Shown: positions 22,200-34,394, counted from the stretch's first letter. The stretch: DNA of 64,000 nucleotides from Sapria himalayana (GCA_029783825.1 JAREIK010017858.1:124001-188000); one strand, 5' to 3'. A program made the numbers and translations. The notes: generated from the sequence alone by a model not told the origin.

Positions 22200-23130
22200 A
22201 TTATGTTTGTTTTCTAAAGTGGGGCAAACAATCTTCATTCTTGTTTATACTATAAGATTAATGATGTGACATATGTATCTAACATAGAAAATCTTTCCTA
22301 ATGATACATTTTTAATTGTCCTAACAAATATGTTAATGGTTACTCCATTATTAAATACATTATTAAATTTGAAACTATATATTTTATTTTAAATTTTATA
22401 TTCTCTAAAGATTTTCATAATATACTCATAAATAGTCAAGCTATCATGGGATTGGAGAATCTCTGAGAATCTTAATATTTTTTTTATTTAGTATCTATTT
22501 ATAATCTACATAGTGGGCGGTGAGGTATATATAAGATGCATAATCATGACTAGTCCAAATATTAGACTTCACGGATACCATTCTACTATAATTCCTAAAT
22601 TTATTAATTATTATTATTATTTCTAAGTTATAGTATTTTAGTATGTCGTTCCTAGATGCTGACCTAGAAATCCTATGATATGCAAACTGAAAATAAGTTT
22701 GCATAATATTGACCATCCTTGAATCCTCCGAAAATTTAATCGGAAAGCTCATCATGGTAATCAGTTTGATTATGACTTTTCTCCCTAACATGTTGTAGTA
22801 TATCAAAGGAGTCAACATTGAGGCTGAACTAGATCCAACCTCAAAAAACTCACCACTAAGTTGAGTTTGCCTAGGATCTAATATACTATGTTTATTGGTG
22901 CATAGTCTGACAAGTCTTTTAATGTGCAAAGTCCCACATGAACTCTTACAATTTAAATTATTTTAATATTTGTATTGTATCGATTTTTTTTGACACCTCT
23001 TACATTATGTTATTGTATTATATTAAAGTAAGAATAAGTTATTGATGTCATTCTATTTTGTTTTTTAGATGTTTGGTTTGAGGCGACCGGAAAAATCAAA
23101 GTTTTGGTGGCCTCGGACTTTTTTGTAAGA
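22200..23130 (-). pseudogene. hAT-C transposase, N-terminal part
   Basis: The minus strand reads a BED-finger remnant (CKSSCGTLHIKRLVRLC, about 22900-22950), DPRQTQLS, then in the open block 22929-22495 MSFPIKFSEDSRMVNIMQTY and SNIWTSHDYASYIYLTAHY. After a break it continues with KIFYVRYICHIINLIV and MKIVCPTLENKHN at 22200-22300. These align with hAT-A (8640-9430) and hAT-E (44080-44850) in order and spacing. No dimerisation domain remains. Confidence 0.8.
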
Positions 23131-24114
23131 TTTTTGTTATCTATATTATAATTAATTTTATTATTGAAATTAATATTATTATTTATCATTTTTATTTTTT
23201 ATTTGTTTTTTAATTATATTTTATTTAATGTTTTTAAATTAATATATTAATTAATAAATAATTAAACTAAACTTTTATTGTTAAAGTTTAAACTTTAAAC
23301 TAATGTTAACTAAAAATTTAAAATAAAACTTAACGAAACAATAAAAAAAATACTCATAAATTGTAATACATAAAATAATTGTCTTTTTGATGTCTGCATC
23401 GTACATGCACCACAATCAACACCCGAGTCACGAAAGCCGATAGCGAGAAAAAAAATGAGAATTGAGAAGAGATGGATAGAGAAAATATGAGAGAAAAAAA
23501 GAGTAATGTTAAAAGCATAAAATTAATGAATGGGGGGGGGGGGTTATAGATTTGAAAAGAATTTATAAAAAAATAATTTTTATTGATTTTTTTAAATTGA
23601 GGCAGAATCCTTAAGACCATTAGATTTTGTCTCCTAGCAATTGTGGGCGAAATTCAATGGCTGATATTTGAATTTTTTTTTGAACCATTTGGGTTGGTTT
23701 TGAATTGACCAAATGATTACAGGTTTTAGAAGCTCGACCTTTTGGAACCCTTTGGCTCGGATTGGCGCTGGGAAAAAGGGAGCAATGGATTGGGTTGTGT
23801 TTTGGCCCTGTCTGGTTGGGCCGGGTTATGGGATTGACAATAAGTCAGATCTGTTGAGGTTGGGTGTTGAGGTAGTGTGGGGTCACGGTTTGGATTGTGC
23901 CAAAATCACGTGCCCTTGATCCCTGGTTATGGACCTTGCCTAGCCCAACACAAGGCCCAGTAGACCTAGCCACGACACGACACGAGCTTTGCTGTGAGCA
24001 GGCCCAACACGGGCACAAGCACGGGTTTGGACAGTGTCATGCCGAGCTGGGCATGGCTGAGTCGGGTCGTGCATTGGGCAATGGCCAAGTATTCTAGTCT
24101 GTTTGATACCTCTA
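22200..24114 (-). mobile_element. hAT element of the hAT-A family (hAT-C), 3' truncated
   Basis: The 5' end on the minus strand is TAGAGGTATCAAACAG at 24114, matching the hAT-A terminus. A GC-rich subterminal block follows (about 23900-24110), then a CAATGG/AACCATT-rich leader like those of hAT-A and hAT-E, then the transposase. The reading stops at about 22200 against a copia fragment, so the catalytic C-terminus and 3' end are lost. A second hAT-like end (TTAGGTGTCAAGTG, minus) lies at 24331, so two elements may be nested here. Confidence 0.72.
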
Positions 24115-24331
24115 ATTGGGTTAGTATATTGTGTCACCCCTCCAGGTACATGGGTCGTGCTTGTCCCGACATGAGGTGTGGTTAGCTTCAGCCCTTCATG
24201 GCACGAGTTGCCTTGGGCTGGCACGATCCATACTAGGCACGTTGCTAAACCATGTCATACTATGCCTAGCACTACAAATTTGGATCATGCCTTATTCCTT
24301 GACTAGGCTGCCCGGATTCACTTGACACCTA
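24115..24331. mobile_element. GC-rich hAT-like terminal fragment
   Basis: About 215 bp of GGCACG/GGCCCG-type words ending CACTTGACACCTAA, similar to the hAT-A right end TTGACACCTCTA. No coding capacity and no clear target duplication. Confidence 0.5.
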
Positions 24332-25770
24332 ATTTCGGATCAAAATTTTAATTTTGATTTTCAATCCAATCATTCATGTTCAACCATGTTTTGTTTTTCT
24401 ACTCGAGGTTACATTTTTCTTCATTCTTTTTGATCTTTTTTTTTTCGATTTGTTAGATTCAGTTTCTAATACATCAGATTCTTAACATACATTGTAGTGC
24501 CTTTAATGAGTTTAATGTTGTGATGTTTTTTTGCGATAGAAGATTAAGTTAAACTATCTTCATTATATCATATCATAGAATATCATGAAAAATATTGTGA
24601 CATTTTTATGCATGTTTGAAGATGATGTCATGACTAAAGTTATTAATGCCCTTGAGTATGATGTTACAACGTGAAATATATCATGATCAAATATAATTTT
24701 TCAATCTTGGGATTGTAATTTTTGTTTTGTAACATAATTGGCATGCCCTAGAAAGTACATTGTGAATCTTTATTATCATTCAAGTCATTCAAGCATTGTC
24801 ACAAATTTGTTTTGATATCATGATTGGGGATTCAATGTTTTAGTTTTCATGACGTAAAAAATAATTTAAAGATCAAAAATATGTTTGAATAAATATGGTT
24901 GTGAATCAAAAATATTATCATAACCATGAAAAATGTGCCACAACATAGATAGTTGTGACTTTGTGGTAGTGTTGCTACCAATACATAAAGTTGTGACCAA
25001 TAAAAACTTATCAAGACTACTTCAATGATATGTGTTTAAATTAATAATGTCGTGACATTAAATGTTGCAACTTTATCTTACTCTAATACATTTTAGTTTA
25101 GTGTTTCACTAAATTTATTTTTTGTACTTAATTTATAGTTGATTTTAATATTTTTCATTAAAACTCATTAAAATTTTATTTTTATAAAATTTCTATTTTA
25201 TGCTCATTTCTAGTATAGATACAACTTGAAATAAACTAAAAATATCAAAAAAAATATGACATTTTTAATGTTAAAAGTGACTTACCCTAGGAGAGAGATT
25301 GTATTGTCACATAGGAGATATGACATTGATATTCTTATTAGAGATTAATTTTTTATATTGTGTTCTTGTAGATATTTTTATTGATCCAAATAATATATTT
25401 TTTGTTCAATATGACTTATTTAGTTGACTTATTATATATATAAAAATTATATGAAAGATTAACTATTCGTACATCATCAAATCTATTATTGTCTATGTAA
25501 TCATTATAATTATTCATTTCCTAGAAGTAAATCTTTACATTTTGAGATATGTGAAGACACTTTGAAGAGATTTCGTACTTATTTTTTGTATTTAGGATTT
25601 CTTTTAGTGATTATATATACTTATAATTGGTTGGGTATTTAAATCTAAGTTGGCCATTAGTTTGCACTGAAAGAAAATCAATTATTAGTTTTTGTATTTT
25701 TCTTGGAAGTGGTCGTGCATTCTAAAAATGTATGAGAGCTAATTCTTTTGAGATTCAATTTATATATATA
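24332..25770. other. 1.4-kb AT-rich stretch without recognised gene
   Basis: I see no protein motif on either strand. The words TATCATATCATAGAATATCATG (24565-24590) and repeated TTGTGAC (24590-25080) give it a mildly repetitive look. It may be old element DNA. Confidence 0.45.
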
Positions 25771-26065
25771 GTTCAGAGTAATGATGATAGTTATTTGTGA
25801 GATATTTTAGTTTAGATACTTTGAAGTGATCGAGTACTTATTTTTGTTTTCTCACTATTCTTTATTGTGGTAGTCAAATAGTAAGATTATTATTTAAAGT
25901 TTTAATACATATGTATAGTTCAAAGCAATGATGATAGTCATTTGTGAGATATCTTGGTTCAAATACCTTCTTTTAGAGTTCAAGTACTTTTTTTTCTCAC
26001 ATTATTTTTTACTATGATAGTTAATTTGTAAGACAGCATATAATCTGATATTTTATTAGGAGACA
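25771..26065. repeat. Tandem duplication, about 147-bp unit
   Basis: GTTCAGAGTAATGATGATAG at 25771 and its variant at 25918 (GTTCAAAGCAATGATGATAG) start two units that stay similar through ATTTGTGAGATAT, a TTTTCTCAC block and a GATAGT/GGTAGTCAA block. A third diverged copy is at about 55060-55180. The unit may belong to a copia LTR or leader, since copia protein follows at 26400. Confidence 0.6.
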
Positions 26066-26399
26066 ACATATACAAATAAAATAATTTTTTATCATAGACA
26101 AGATCTAGAATGAGATTATTGATATAATCCATGTTCATATATCATGTCAACTAATAGATATTTTTACAATTGCATTTAAGAAATTCAGTTATTTATTTAT
26201 TTTCTCAAAGATTATTGTTCTGGATATTTATCCACTTGATTGAAAGGGTAGAGAGGAGGTGTTGTAATAGTTTACATTTTGTATTATTTTTCTTTTTCTT
26301 TTATTTTTTCTTTTGATTACATTATGTATTAGAGCACCCATCAGGTGGGATGCCCCTATCCTAATGACCTTTATTTAAGGGCTCACATTTGTACATTAT

Positions 26400-26850
26400 T
26401 TTCATTGAGTTTTATATTGGGTTTGAATATTTTTATGGCTTCAATTTCTATATATATGTTGTTTTAACTTCGAAGGTTCCTTAGTTTAATTTTTATGAAT
26501 TATCTTTTTAGATAACTTAATTTTGATTATTCTAACCATCCTTTTAGTTTATACTTTGTGAGTTAACTTTGCAGATAACTCAATTCTTTTTTTATCTTTA
26601 TTTTTGCTGATATTTATTTTTAGGATTGAAAGATTTTAAGTAACATCCTATTTGGGTTTTAGCATGGAGTATCATATGTTTTCTCTTTGATACTAAGATT
26701 TTTTTCTAGATCTTTTGGTGTGTTTGACTTTTTACTTGTACATTCTCAAGTTGATCTCTCATCATTGATCAAGATGAGAATATTTTATGATAGTCTTAAA
26801 GATATTTTGATACTTGAGTGTGAAAGATGATAGTTAGGAAAACTTATTAG
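26400..26850 (+). pseudogene. copia protease to gag-pre-integrase fragment
   Basis: The plus strand reads, with frameshifts, an IFADIYF-like end of the protease region, then ILRFFSRSFGVFDFLLVHSQ, LIKMRIFYDSLKDI and LILECE. The S-SFGVFD--L-H--LGH-SL-KL block followed by the LECE--QLGKH region is the copia gag-pre-integrase domain. Integrase itself is missing; similarity stops near 26850. A parallel fragment is at 39540-39990. Confidence 0.62.
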
Positions 26851-27169
26851 AATTTTATATTATACATGTTAATCTGATTTGCGTAAGAACCCATTTAATT
26901 TGATATATTCATATATATGGAAAACCTTATAGAGATGCTACCAGAGATAGCTTCAGGTATGTAATTACTTTTATTGATGAATGCTTATTTGAATATTTCT
27001 CTTTCATGATAATTAATGATTTTTTTTAGATATTTTATAAACTGATAAAAAGTTAATTTAATAAAATTATTTAAATATTAAAAAGTGATAATACATTAGA
27101 ATATATATCAGACAGATTTAATATTTATTGCATGGATCATGAGAATATGAGATTATACATCATTCTTTA

Positions 27170-27463
27170 CACCCCTATATTTTTTAATAAAAAATAGGCT
27201 TAAGCATGAAGTCCACACATCATGTCGGGTTCAGCTAACCCATGCTAATCTAGGTTAGCTGCATGTTGGGTTTAACATGTTTCATGTTTGGATGTAACCA
27301 AAGTCAAATCAAACTTGGCACACCCCTTTTTACTTTAGGGCTGCCCTTTTCTATTGTCAGTCTGACACAACACATTATAAAATCCATTTCTAATCATGAC
27401 ATAGTAGCCCAGATGGGCCAAAAACAAATGGGTCATGCTGGCCTTGTATGACCTGTTTGACAA
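27170..27463. mobile_element. hAT-like terminal fragment
   Basis: The right edge CCTGTTTGACAATTTTA at about 27450-27466 resembles an inverted hAT-A-type end (..GTCAAACAGG..), and the inside has the same cATGCTGGGC/GGCCAAAA flavour. The left edge is uncertain and there is no coding region. Confidence 0.35.
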
Positions 27464-27799
27464 TTTTACCTACCATAGACTTGTCATTACAATGACTCTA
27501 AATCCCAACTAGGTTATGTAAGATTAGTTAAAGTCATTATTTATTAAGTCTTTGACTCACAACAAGTTCTTCAAACTTAATTGGGTTAGGTCACATGAAT
27601 TTTTGATGGAGATCATAGATCATACTTAGTGCATAAGACTCTCACTCTAGCACATGGTCTTAGAGAGACTAACATCTCGATAGCTTTACCCATAAAAGTT
27701 AGAGAATTTGTGTCTAATCAATCTTGAACCCGATCTATCATTTTTTTATGAAGGTACTTGTAATCTCATCATGACATGACCTTTAAGAAATGCATGCAA

Positions 27800-28860
27800 T
27801 TCAAAAACTTAATAGATGATCATTCGGAGGATCAATACGAAATGTAGAAGGAATATTAATGAAAGATTTCACGTTGAGAGGTGAAGCATCCTCAGTCTTG
27901 TAGGCAGAAATTATGGCATTACAGAAGGGACTACAGATTTGCAAAGAAAATAATTGACAAAATATTCAAGTTCAAGTCAATTCAAGCTTACTAGTAAATC
28001 TGGTACTAGGAAAATTAGAATTATAGAAATTTTAAAAGGAAATCAACACAATTAAAAATTTGATAGTAAAAGCCAAAGGAGATATAATGTATATTTTTAA
28101 AGAGACAAATACACTGGCAGATAAGTTAGCAGAGGAATGTATGAGAAAGGGAGAACAAGAATTTTAAAGGGATAATATTTCGGACAGGTTTGAAGGCATA
28201 TTAACTTTAGATAAAATAGGATACTCATATATTAGAATCCAGAAAGTTAAAGATTAGAAGTGGGAAAGAACACGAGAATAGGATACAATAAATTTAAGGT
28301 AAGTTAAATCTATAAGCTTGATTATTGCATTTTAGCTCGCAGAATAAAGTCAAAGGAAAGAGGCAGGCCTTCCAAGCAAAGGGTCACCCTAGTCCTGAGG
28401 GGTGATTAAAATGGGATGTCGCGGTAACACCCAAAAGAATGCTGGAAAAAATATATATATATATATATAATGAAGGGCAGGATTAAATATTCTGCTTCCC
28501 TTATTTCTGCAGTTGAAGTGACTCACCCTGCTCCCGAGGGGTGACAAAAAGCTTCAGATTTAATGGTGTATGCTTGCAGGTAGTTTGTTTTTTTTTGTTT
28601 TGTGTTTTCAATTTAGTGAACAGGTAAAAAGATAAAGAGGAGTCGGGTTTGATATTGGCAGCTACAGAGCTGGTTTAAATCGGCAAGGAATCTGTTGGGT
28701 TCCACTTGTGTAATTTTACAAAGGGAGTAAGTTTAGTTATTGTCGATTATGGTTGGTAAGTGAGTTGCGTAGTTATTCGGGATTTCGACAATGTTTTGCA
28801 ATGTTCTGTAATGTTAGTATAATTGATGTCTGTAAATGGAGTCTGTGAAGGGGGGGCGGG
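27800..28860 (+). mobile_element. 3' end of a second L1-type LINE (LINE-2)
   Basis: RNase H C-terminus (27805-28165) plus a 3' untranslated region up to a G-rich end (GGGGGGGCGGG at about 28850-28861). The untranslated region carries two copies of a TCACCC...CTGAGGGGTGA-type motif (about 28383-28408 and 28520-28545) and a (TA)n run at 28450-28468. Severe 5' truncation is the usual outcome of LINE insertion. The strand is opposite to LINE-1. Confidence 0.75.
27805..28165 (+). pseudogene. LINE-2 RNase H (RVT_3) C-terminus
   Basis: The reading is SFGGSIRNVEGILMKDFTLR, GEASSVL, AEIMALQKGLQICKENN, QNIQVQVNSSLLVNLVLGKL and ETNTLADKLAEECMRKGEQE. It aligns with LINE-1 13923-14327. The catalytic E (AEIMAL) remains, the Asp of VQVD is changed to Asn (VQVN), and the terminal N-LAD-LA motif of plant LINE RNase H is intact. 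Only single-base changes to stops (TAG for Gln/Trp codons) break it, so it is less decayed than most of the window. Confidence 0.82.
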
Positions 28861-28931
28861 ATATCATATTAAGTTTTTTTTTTTGATTGAATATCTACAG
28901 GTGACTCATAAAACTTTTGATATCATATTAA

Positions 28932-29026
28932 GTTTTTGCAGGATTGAACATGTGCAGAAAACCTATTTTGTAACATGGTATAGTAGCGAATAGGAGTCAT
29001 TCACAAATGTTCAATCCTGCAAAAAC
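28932..29026. repeat. Strong inverted repeat: 20-bp perfect arms, 55-base loop
   Basis: GTTTTTGCAGGATTGAACAT at 28932-28951 is perfectly complementary to 29007-29026. Inside the loop CCTATT (about 28971) pairs with AATAGG (about 28989), and TGTG/CACA next to the arms extends the stem. The loop also holds TGGTATAGTAGC at about 28976, close to the copia primer site TGGTATCAGAGC. A direct repeat GATATCATATTAAGTTTTT at 28859 and 28918 precedes it. Confidence 0.85.
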
Positions 29027-29029
29027 GTC

Positions 29030-29845
29030 ATGCTTCAGATGTATAACATTGAACGTTAGGAGTGTGTGTTAGAATTGTCTCACATTAAAAATTTCATGTA
29101 AATTATGATGTTTATATATGAATTATGGGGTGAGTTTTCTTTTCCTTTTAGTTAGTTTTAGGAATGATTTTGGATTTAGCACATTTCCTAATAATTTTAT
29201 TTAGTAATAGTCAAACAGCTCTATGATATTTTTTTTGTAGTTTTGTAGTACACAAGATATATTGAGATAAATTTTTATTTTTTTATGAAGATAATTCATA
29301 ATATCTTAATTTCTTCTATCAATTACTGCTTTCAAATGAAAGACTACTTGCTGACATGTTTTCAATGGTATTTAGAGGACCTCGAGTAATTTTTTCTTCA
29401 CAATTAATGTGCATGATATATATGCATATGCTTAAACGAGTGGGTGGCAAGATTACTCTGCGTATTTCTTTCATTTTAATTATATTTTTAGTTTATTTGA
29501 TTTATTAACTATACATCTTATTTTAGGCAAACTATTTTTGATGTATCAGTATATGATCGGATAAAAGTAATATATTCTTTATTTCTTTAAATATTTTTAT
29601 TTTGTAGGATACAAATAAATTGAAAAAAAAAAGAAAAATTAGGTAGATAATATAATCTCAATATCTCTTGGTTATTTTAAGTTTTGATTAAAGTTTTGGT
29701 TTCAACATCAACTTGGGTTTGATGTAAAAGTATTTTGTAGTTTGCTGCATTGACTTTAGCAGACTTGTTCTTGGGATGGTGTTATGTTGGCTTCTTGTAT
29801 TCAAACTCAAATTTGTATTAGAACAATTTTTTTTATGTTGTATAG
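29030..29845. other. AT-rich stretch without recognised gene, upstream of the RhoGAP-like exons
   Basis: No element ends and no protein motif. If the RhoGAP-like exon at 29846 is real, this is intron sequence, ending in a pyrimidine-rich ATTTTTTTTATGTTGTATAG acceptor. Confidence 0.45.
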
Positions 29846-30087
29846 ATTTGGTAATGAAAATCTTGAGGATACTAAAATTGAGCTGAGACAACGGATTGCA
29901 AAAGAGGTTGTTACTTGTTTTTCACATTTCTCAATCTTTTTACTTTGGCACTTCTTATTGTCAGTGATTTTGATATTTTCTTTGGGTGGTCTATGTGATT
30001 TAGGTCCGAGGAAATGGAATTCTAACTGAAATTTTGGAACAGAGGAAGTAGGATTTGCATGAGCTTTGCTTGACTCTTGAACAAGAT
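29846..30087 (+). pseudogene. Two exon-like segments of a plant PH-RhoGAP (REN1/PHGAP type) coiled coil
   Basis: Exon-like 29846-29906 follows a TTGTATAG acceptor and encodes FGNENLEDTKIELRQRIAKE. A 97-base interval (GT...TTTAG) separates it from 30004-30087, which encodes VRGNGILTEILEQRK, a TAG stop at 30049-30051, then DLHELCLTLEQD and a GTATGT donor. Both are in phase across the intron. The pattern RIAKE-x-x-GN-IL...LE-RK-x-LHE--L-LEQD is, from memory, the coiled coil of plant Rho (ROP) GTPase-activating proteins that carry PH and RhoGAP domains. The in-frame stop in a codon that is normally Gln suggests a pseudogene or a recent null allele. PH and RhoGAP domains were not found. Confidence 0.6.
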
Positions 30088-30437
30088 GTATGTGTTTCCT
30101 TATTTCATATCGTGATCCCTCATTTTCCATATGAAGTGACTAGTGTAACCACAATTTGGTATACAATGGTTCTAACCCAATTAAATTAATGGTACATGCT
30201 TTGCAGCTGATACAGTTCCAGATTATCTCCTAACCCACAGGCGGGATAGATACAATTTTTGGTTTCACCCATAATTATAGGTGTCAAGCATGCTAAGCTA
30301 GGGTTGGCAATCCCTATTTTTTTGGTCCAAATATATGTCATGCTGGCTTGAACATGGCTTGGTTTGGGTTCCGGGTCTTGTGTCAGATCAGGACCCAAAT
30401 AATGGAACAGGTCCGTTATTGTAGGTTTGCACTAGGA

Positions 30438-33400
30438 CATAGGTTTCAGAGGCATTTTCTAAGCGCTCCTGGGGGTGAGGCGAAGAAGAAACGCCTCGAG
30501 GCGTTTGAAAAAAAGTGGAAAACATTACAGCATCGTGTTTTTTTACGTGTCCTTAAATAAAAGAAAAAATAACCCAAAATAGCTTACAGATCAATAAGTT
30601 CGACGACGCAAACCAGCGTTTTATTCTATAGCGTCAATCGTATCTCGGCTTCTGGGCTTCATTTGCAGGTCTATCATTTGCCCTTCACTTCAAGCTCTCC
30701 CTCTCTTAACCTTTTCATCTCTCCCGAATCTTTATTCCTCTTCAGATTTTTCTTTTCTCCCGTTATACGAGTTTAATGAAATTGAATGAAATTCCTCTTC
30801 ATCTTTTTATCTTCTTTTCTCCTTTCTCTTGAATCCCATCTCTCTTCAAAGGTTCAAGCTCTCCTTCTCGTAATCTCTTCATCCCTTATTTATTAATTTT
30901 TTTAAATTTTCAATTTTAATCAATTGAACCAATTAAATTTTTAATTTTTTTTTTAAATTCCTCTAAAAAAATATAAGTTTTTTGAAATTTAATGCTTTAG
31001 AATTTAAACAAATAAAATTCTTAATTCCATTTGTAAATTCCTCTTAAAAAAAATACTGGTTTTATAAAATTTAAATCAATTAAATTATGAATTTCATTTT
31101 TAAATTCCTATCAATTATCTCTTGTTAAGTTATTATTTTTTTGTCAATTATATTGTTATATAGAAATGTGAATATTTTTATTGGTATTTCTTTTAGAATG
31201 AGTTCCTCCAATTTGAAAAATTCAAGAAAAGATTGTGTGGAAATATATTATTGAAGTTTTTGGGGAGTAATATTTGAAATATAAATTTTTCAATCAAAGA
31301 TATGCGTGAGGGGTGAATATACTCAATCATCACTTAGCCAGAACTCACCATGGCATGAAACTATGCCCCAGGGTTAATGAAGATGTTAGTTTGGGGTGCA
31401 AAGAGGCATTGACCAATTTTAAGGATCAAAAAATAAAAAGAAATGAATTCTTCAAAGAAATTGGTATGGGTCTAACATCAATGTATGAGAGTTCCTTAGG
31501 GAGTGGGAGTGGCAGTGGAAAACTTATACCTAGGGGATCTATGGATAAATTTACCACTTCACAATCTCATCAAAGTACTTTGAATTCAAGGTGGGGAAGC
31601 AAGAAGAAATGAAAGAATTGGGTAGAAAAATTGGTAAGTTTATGTATTCAAAAGGTCTCCAATTCAACATTGTGAATGATCTTTATTAGATTCCTATGAT
31701 GGATACAGTTACAAATTTTGAGCCTGGGTTTAAGTTTCCTTCTATGCATGAATTGAGGACATAGATTCTTAAAAAAATAGGTGAATGACCTAAGTATCAT
31801 TATGAAAGATCACAAAAAAAACTTGGAAATGATATGGATATTCAATAATGTCTGATGGTTGAACAGTTGGGAAGAGTAGATGTCTTATCAATTTTTTGGT
31901 GAATAGTCCTACTGGTACTTAGTTTATGAAATTAATCGATACTTCTAATATAATAAAAAATAGGGAATTGGTATTCAAATATCTTGATGATATCATTGAA
32001 GAAATTGGGGAGAAGAATGTCGTGCGAGTCATTACTGATAATATCTCTAATTATGTGAATGTTGGAATGAGACTTATGAAAAAAAAAGAGAAGATTGTGG
32101 TAGACTTTTTATTCTGCACATTGTATTGATTTAATGTTAGAGGATATTGGAAAGATAAATGTTCATACTACTACACTTACTTGAGTTAGGCAAGTAGTGA
32201 AATTCATATATGGGCATACTTGGGTTTTTAGATTAATGGGAATATTTACGAAAAATCATAAACTTCTTTGTCTAGCAATTACATGGTTTGCTACTTCATT
32301 TCTTACTCTCCTAAGTATTTATAAGCAAAGCAAGCTTTTATACAATGTTTTCCTTAAAAAATGGTGTTCAAGGAAATGGGTTAAAAATGTTAAAGGTGTG
32401 AAAGCTCAAAATATAGTATTATTTGATCCAAATTTTTGGTCTCATTTTTTTTTTGCATAAAGATCACTGTTCTATTATTTAGTATCTTGAAAGATGTTGA
32501 TTCAGAGGAAATATCAACTATGGGTTATATTTATGAGCTGATGAATTCAGCTATGGAGAAGATTGCATTGAATTGTGGTGGCGTGGAGATGAAATATAAC
32601 CCAATTTAGAGAAAATTAATGCAAGATAGATTTTGCAACTTCATTGATATTTACACGCAGCAGGTTATTATCTTAATCCTCAATTATGGTATGAGGATAT
32701 GTTCTCTAATGTTGATAAGGTGAGGAAATGATTATTTGAATGTATGGATAGGATATTCGATTATAAAGAATAGTTAAAAGCTGACATTCAGTTGGACTCA
32801 TTTGACTAAGTAATGGGTGAATTTGAAAGTTGTATTGTAATTGATTCTCAGACATTAAGAAGCCCTACAAGCCAGTGGATGTGTTTTGGGTATTCAATAC
32901 CAGAGTTGCTAAAGTTTGATATTCAAGTCCTTAGCCTTACTTGTAGTACTTCGGGATGTGAAAGAAATTAGAGTACATTTGAATTGGTAATATTTTTATT
33001 TTTGTAAATTTTTATACATGTATTTTTATTTTAATATTAAAAAATTTTATTTTATTTTAACATATACATTTCTTTATTTTATTATTTGTAGATATATACA
33101 AAAAAAAATAAACTTGAACATTAAAGGTTGAATGCTCTTGTGTATGTAAGGTACAATACTAGTTTGAGAGAACGAAGTCTACAAAGAAAATAAAATATTG
33201 ATCTGATTTTGGTAGAGGAGATCGATTCGGATGTTAAATGGATTGCAGAGAAAAAAGATCTCCTCTCACTTGATCTTTGTTGGCTTCAAGATGATGAGTT
33301 ATTCAATGTTGATGTTATTAAAGTAGTATTATCTAACTTCCAACATACTCAAGTATCATCGGATCATATGATTTTTTCATATTTCTATAAAAAGAAACAT

Positions 33401-33983
33401 AATAAAGTAACAAGTACGCAAAAATTGAAGTTATAAATTTGATTTAATTTAAAAAAAAAACTAATAATATTTATATCTAATTATTAATTAATACTAGGTA
33501 CAAGTGGAGGCATAGACAAAAAAAATGAGTTCAATTTGATACCAATTATTGAAGATGAAGATTTACATGAAATTGGGATAAATGATAATTGACATTTACC
33601 TATTTTTATTACATTGGATGAGGATGATGATGACATCAATGAGGAGAATTTAAATTGAAATAATTTACTTTATTTCACATTTTATGACTTGGTTATGACT
33701 TTTTGTTAAAGTTTGAAGCTATTAGTATAGTTGAATCTATTTTATATTTTATGACATTGTTATGATTTTTTGTGAAAGTAGTGAACTAATATGTCTTTTT
33801 TTTAATTCTGATGAATTGTTTTCATATTTTTATTTATGCTATTTTATTTTATATATTTTAAATAATAAATTAATTATATATTGTGAGAATCAAAAAGGTT
33901 ACATCTCAATGCCTCGAGGCTTACGCCTCGCCTCACGAATTTTAAAATAATCTCATCTTATGCTTTCGTCTTTTAAAACTTTG
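30438..33983 (+). mobile_element. DUF659-type hAT transposon (hAT-D), near full length
   Basis: The ends are CATAGGTTTCAGAGGC and, inverted from the right, CAAAGTTTTAAAAGACG, the diverged form of the CATAGTT..AAAGGCG ends of hAT-B and the MITE at 50096. Flanking 8-mers CACTAGGA (30430-30437) and CACTAGAA (33984-33991) differ by one base. Subterminal DNA contains GAGGCG/GCCTCG words. The interior holds a complete but broken transposase. This is the best candidate here for the autonomous source type of the smaller GGCGC-ended elements. Confidence 0.85.
31199..33436 (+). pseudogene. DUF659/BED hAT transposase of hAT-D
   Basis: In order on the plus strand: SSSNLKNSRKDCV (BED-finger start), LNHHLARTHHGMKLCPRV (finger end with H-H-C), EFFKEIGMG, a TGTFLKSIDTS-like block, ELVFKYLDDIIEEIGEKNVV, VITDNISNYVN (catalytic DN block), FIYGHTWVFRLM, WFATSFLTLLSIYKQ, VLFDPNFW, GYIYELMNSAMEKI and the C-terminal LVEEIDSDVKWIAEKKD. 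DUF659 and the hAT dimerisation region are both recognisable. Stops and frameshifts lie throughout (for example 31611-31900, 32130-32200, 32460-33200), so no active product is possible. Confidence 0.88.
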
Positions 33984-34135
33984 CACTAGAATACTTTTTT
34001 CATATCTACCCATAACCTTCATTGAAATTGTGGAACAGGTCCAACGAGGTGCACGTTGCTTCCCTGCCTAATTTTCATATCTATCCATAACCATCGTTGA
34101 AATTGTGGGTTTGCTGGACTAGGATACTTTTTTAT
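33984..34135. repeat. Local direct repeat next to hAT-D
   Basis: TTTTCATATCTACCCATAACC with CATTGAAATTGTGG (33997-34036) recurs at 34073-34112 with few changes, offset about 76 bp. Both units end in a related CTAG.ATACTTTTTT word. No coding content. Confidence 0.65.
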
Positions 34136-34149
34136 TGTGAATGATCAAA

Positions 34150-34394
34150 TAAAATGTAAATAATTAAAACTCATGACTTCATAATAACAAGTGACAACTT
34201 AAGGCCTGTAAATAAAAATAAAAAACATAAGGATAATTCACATATCGAGTGTTCTCATCAAAAATAAAGATATAAAAAAAATAGCAATACTCTTATCAAG
34301 TTAGTATGTAAACATGTAATGCATCAAATTTGAAAAAATAAAATATAAGTTGACTTCTTTAAAGTCTTTGTAAATATATTGGTTGATAAATTTG

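Noticed and set aside
23713..24325. Overlapping ORFs of 63-94 codons on both strands
   Set aside because: They lie in GC-rich hAT ends, where stop codons are rare by composition. The same explanation covers 7567-7793, 43005-43341 and 54139-54817.
28974..28990. TGGTATAGTAGC read as a functional copia primer site with an LTR to the left
   Set aside because: Only part of the 12-base site matches, no LTR pair or gag was found nearby, and the site lies in a hairpin loop. Mentioned only as resemblance.
30200..30270. TTTGCAG acceptor followed by LIQFQIIS, considered as the exon after LEQD
   Set aside because: Only about five positions fit and a stop follows at once. Too weak to annotate.
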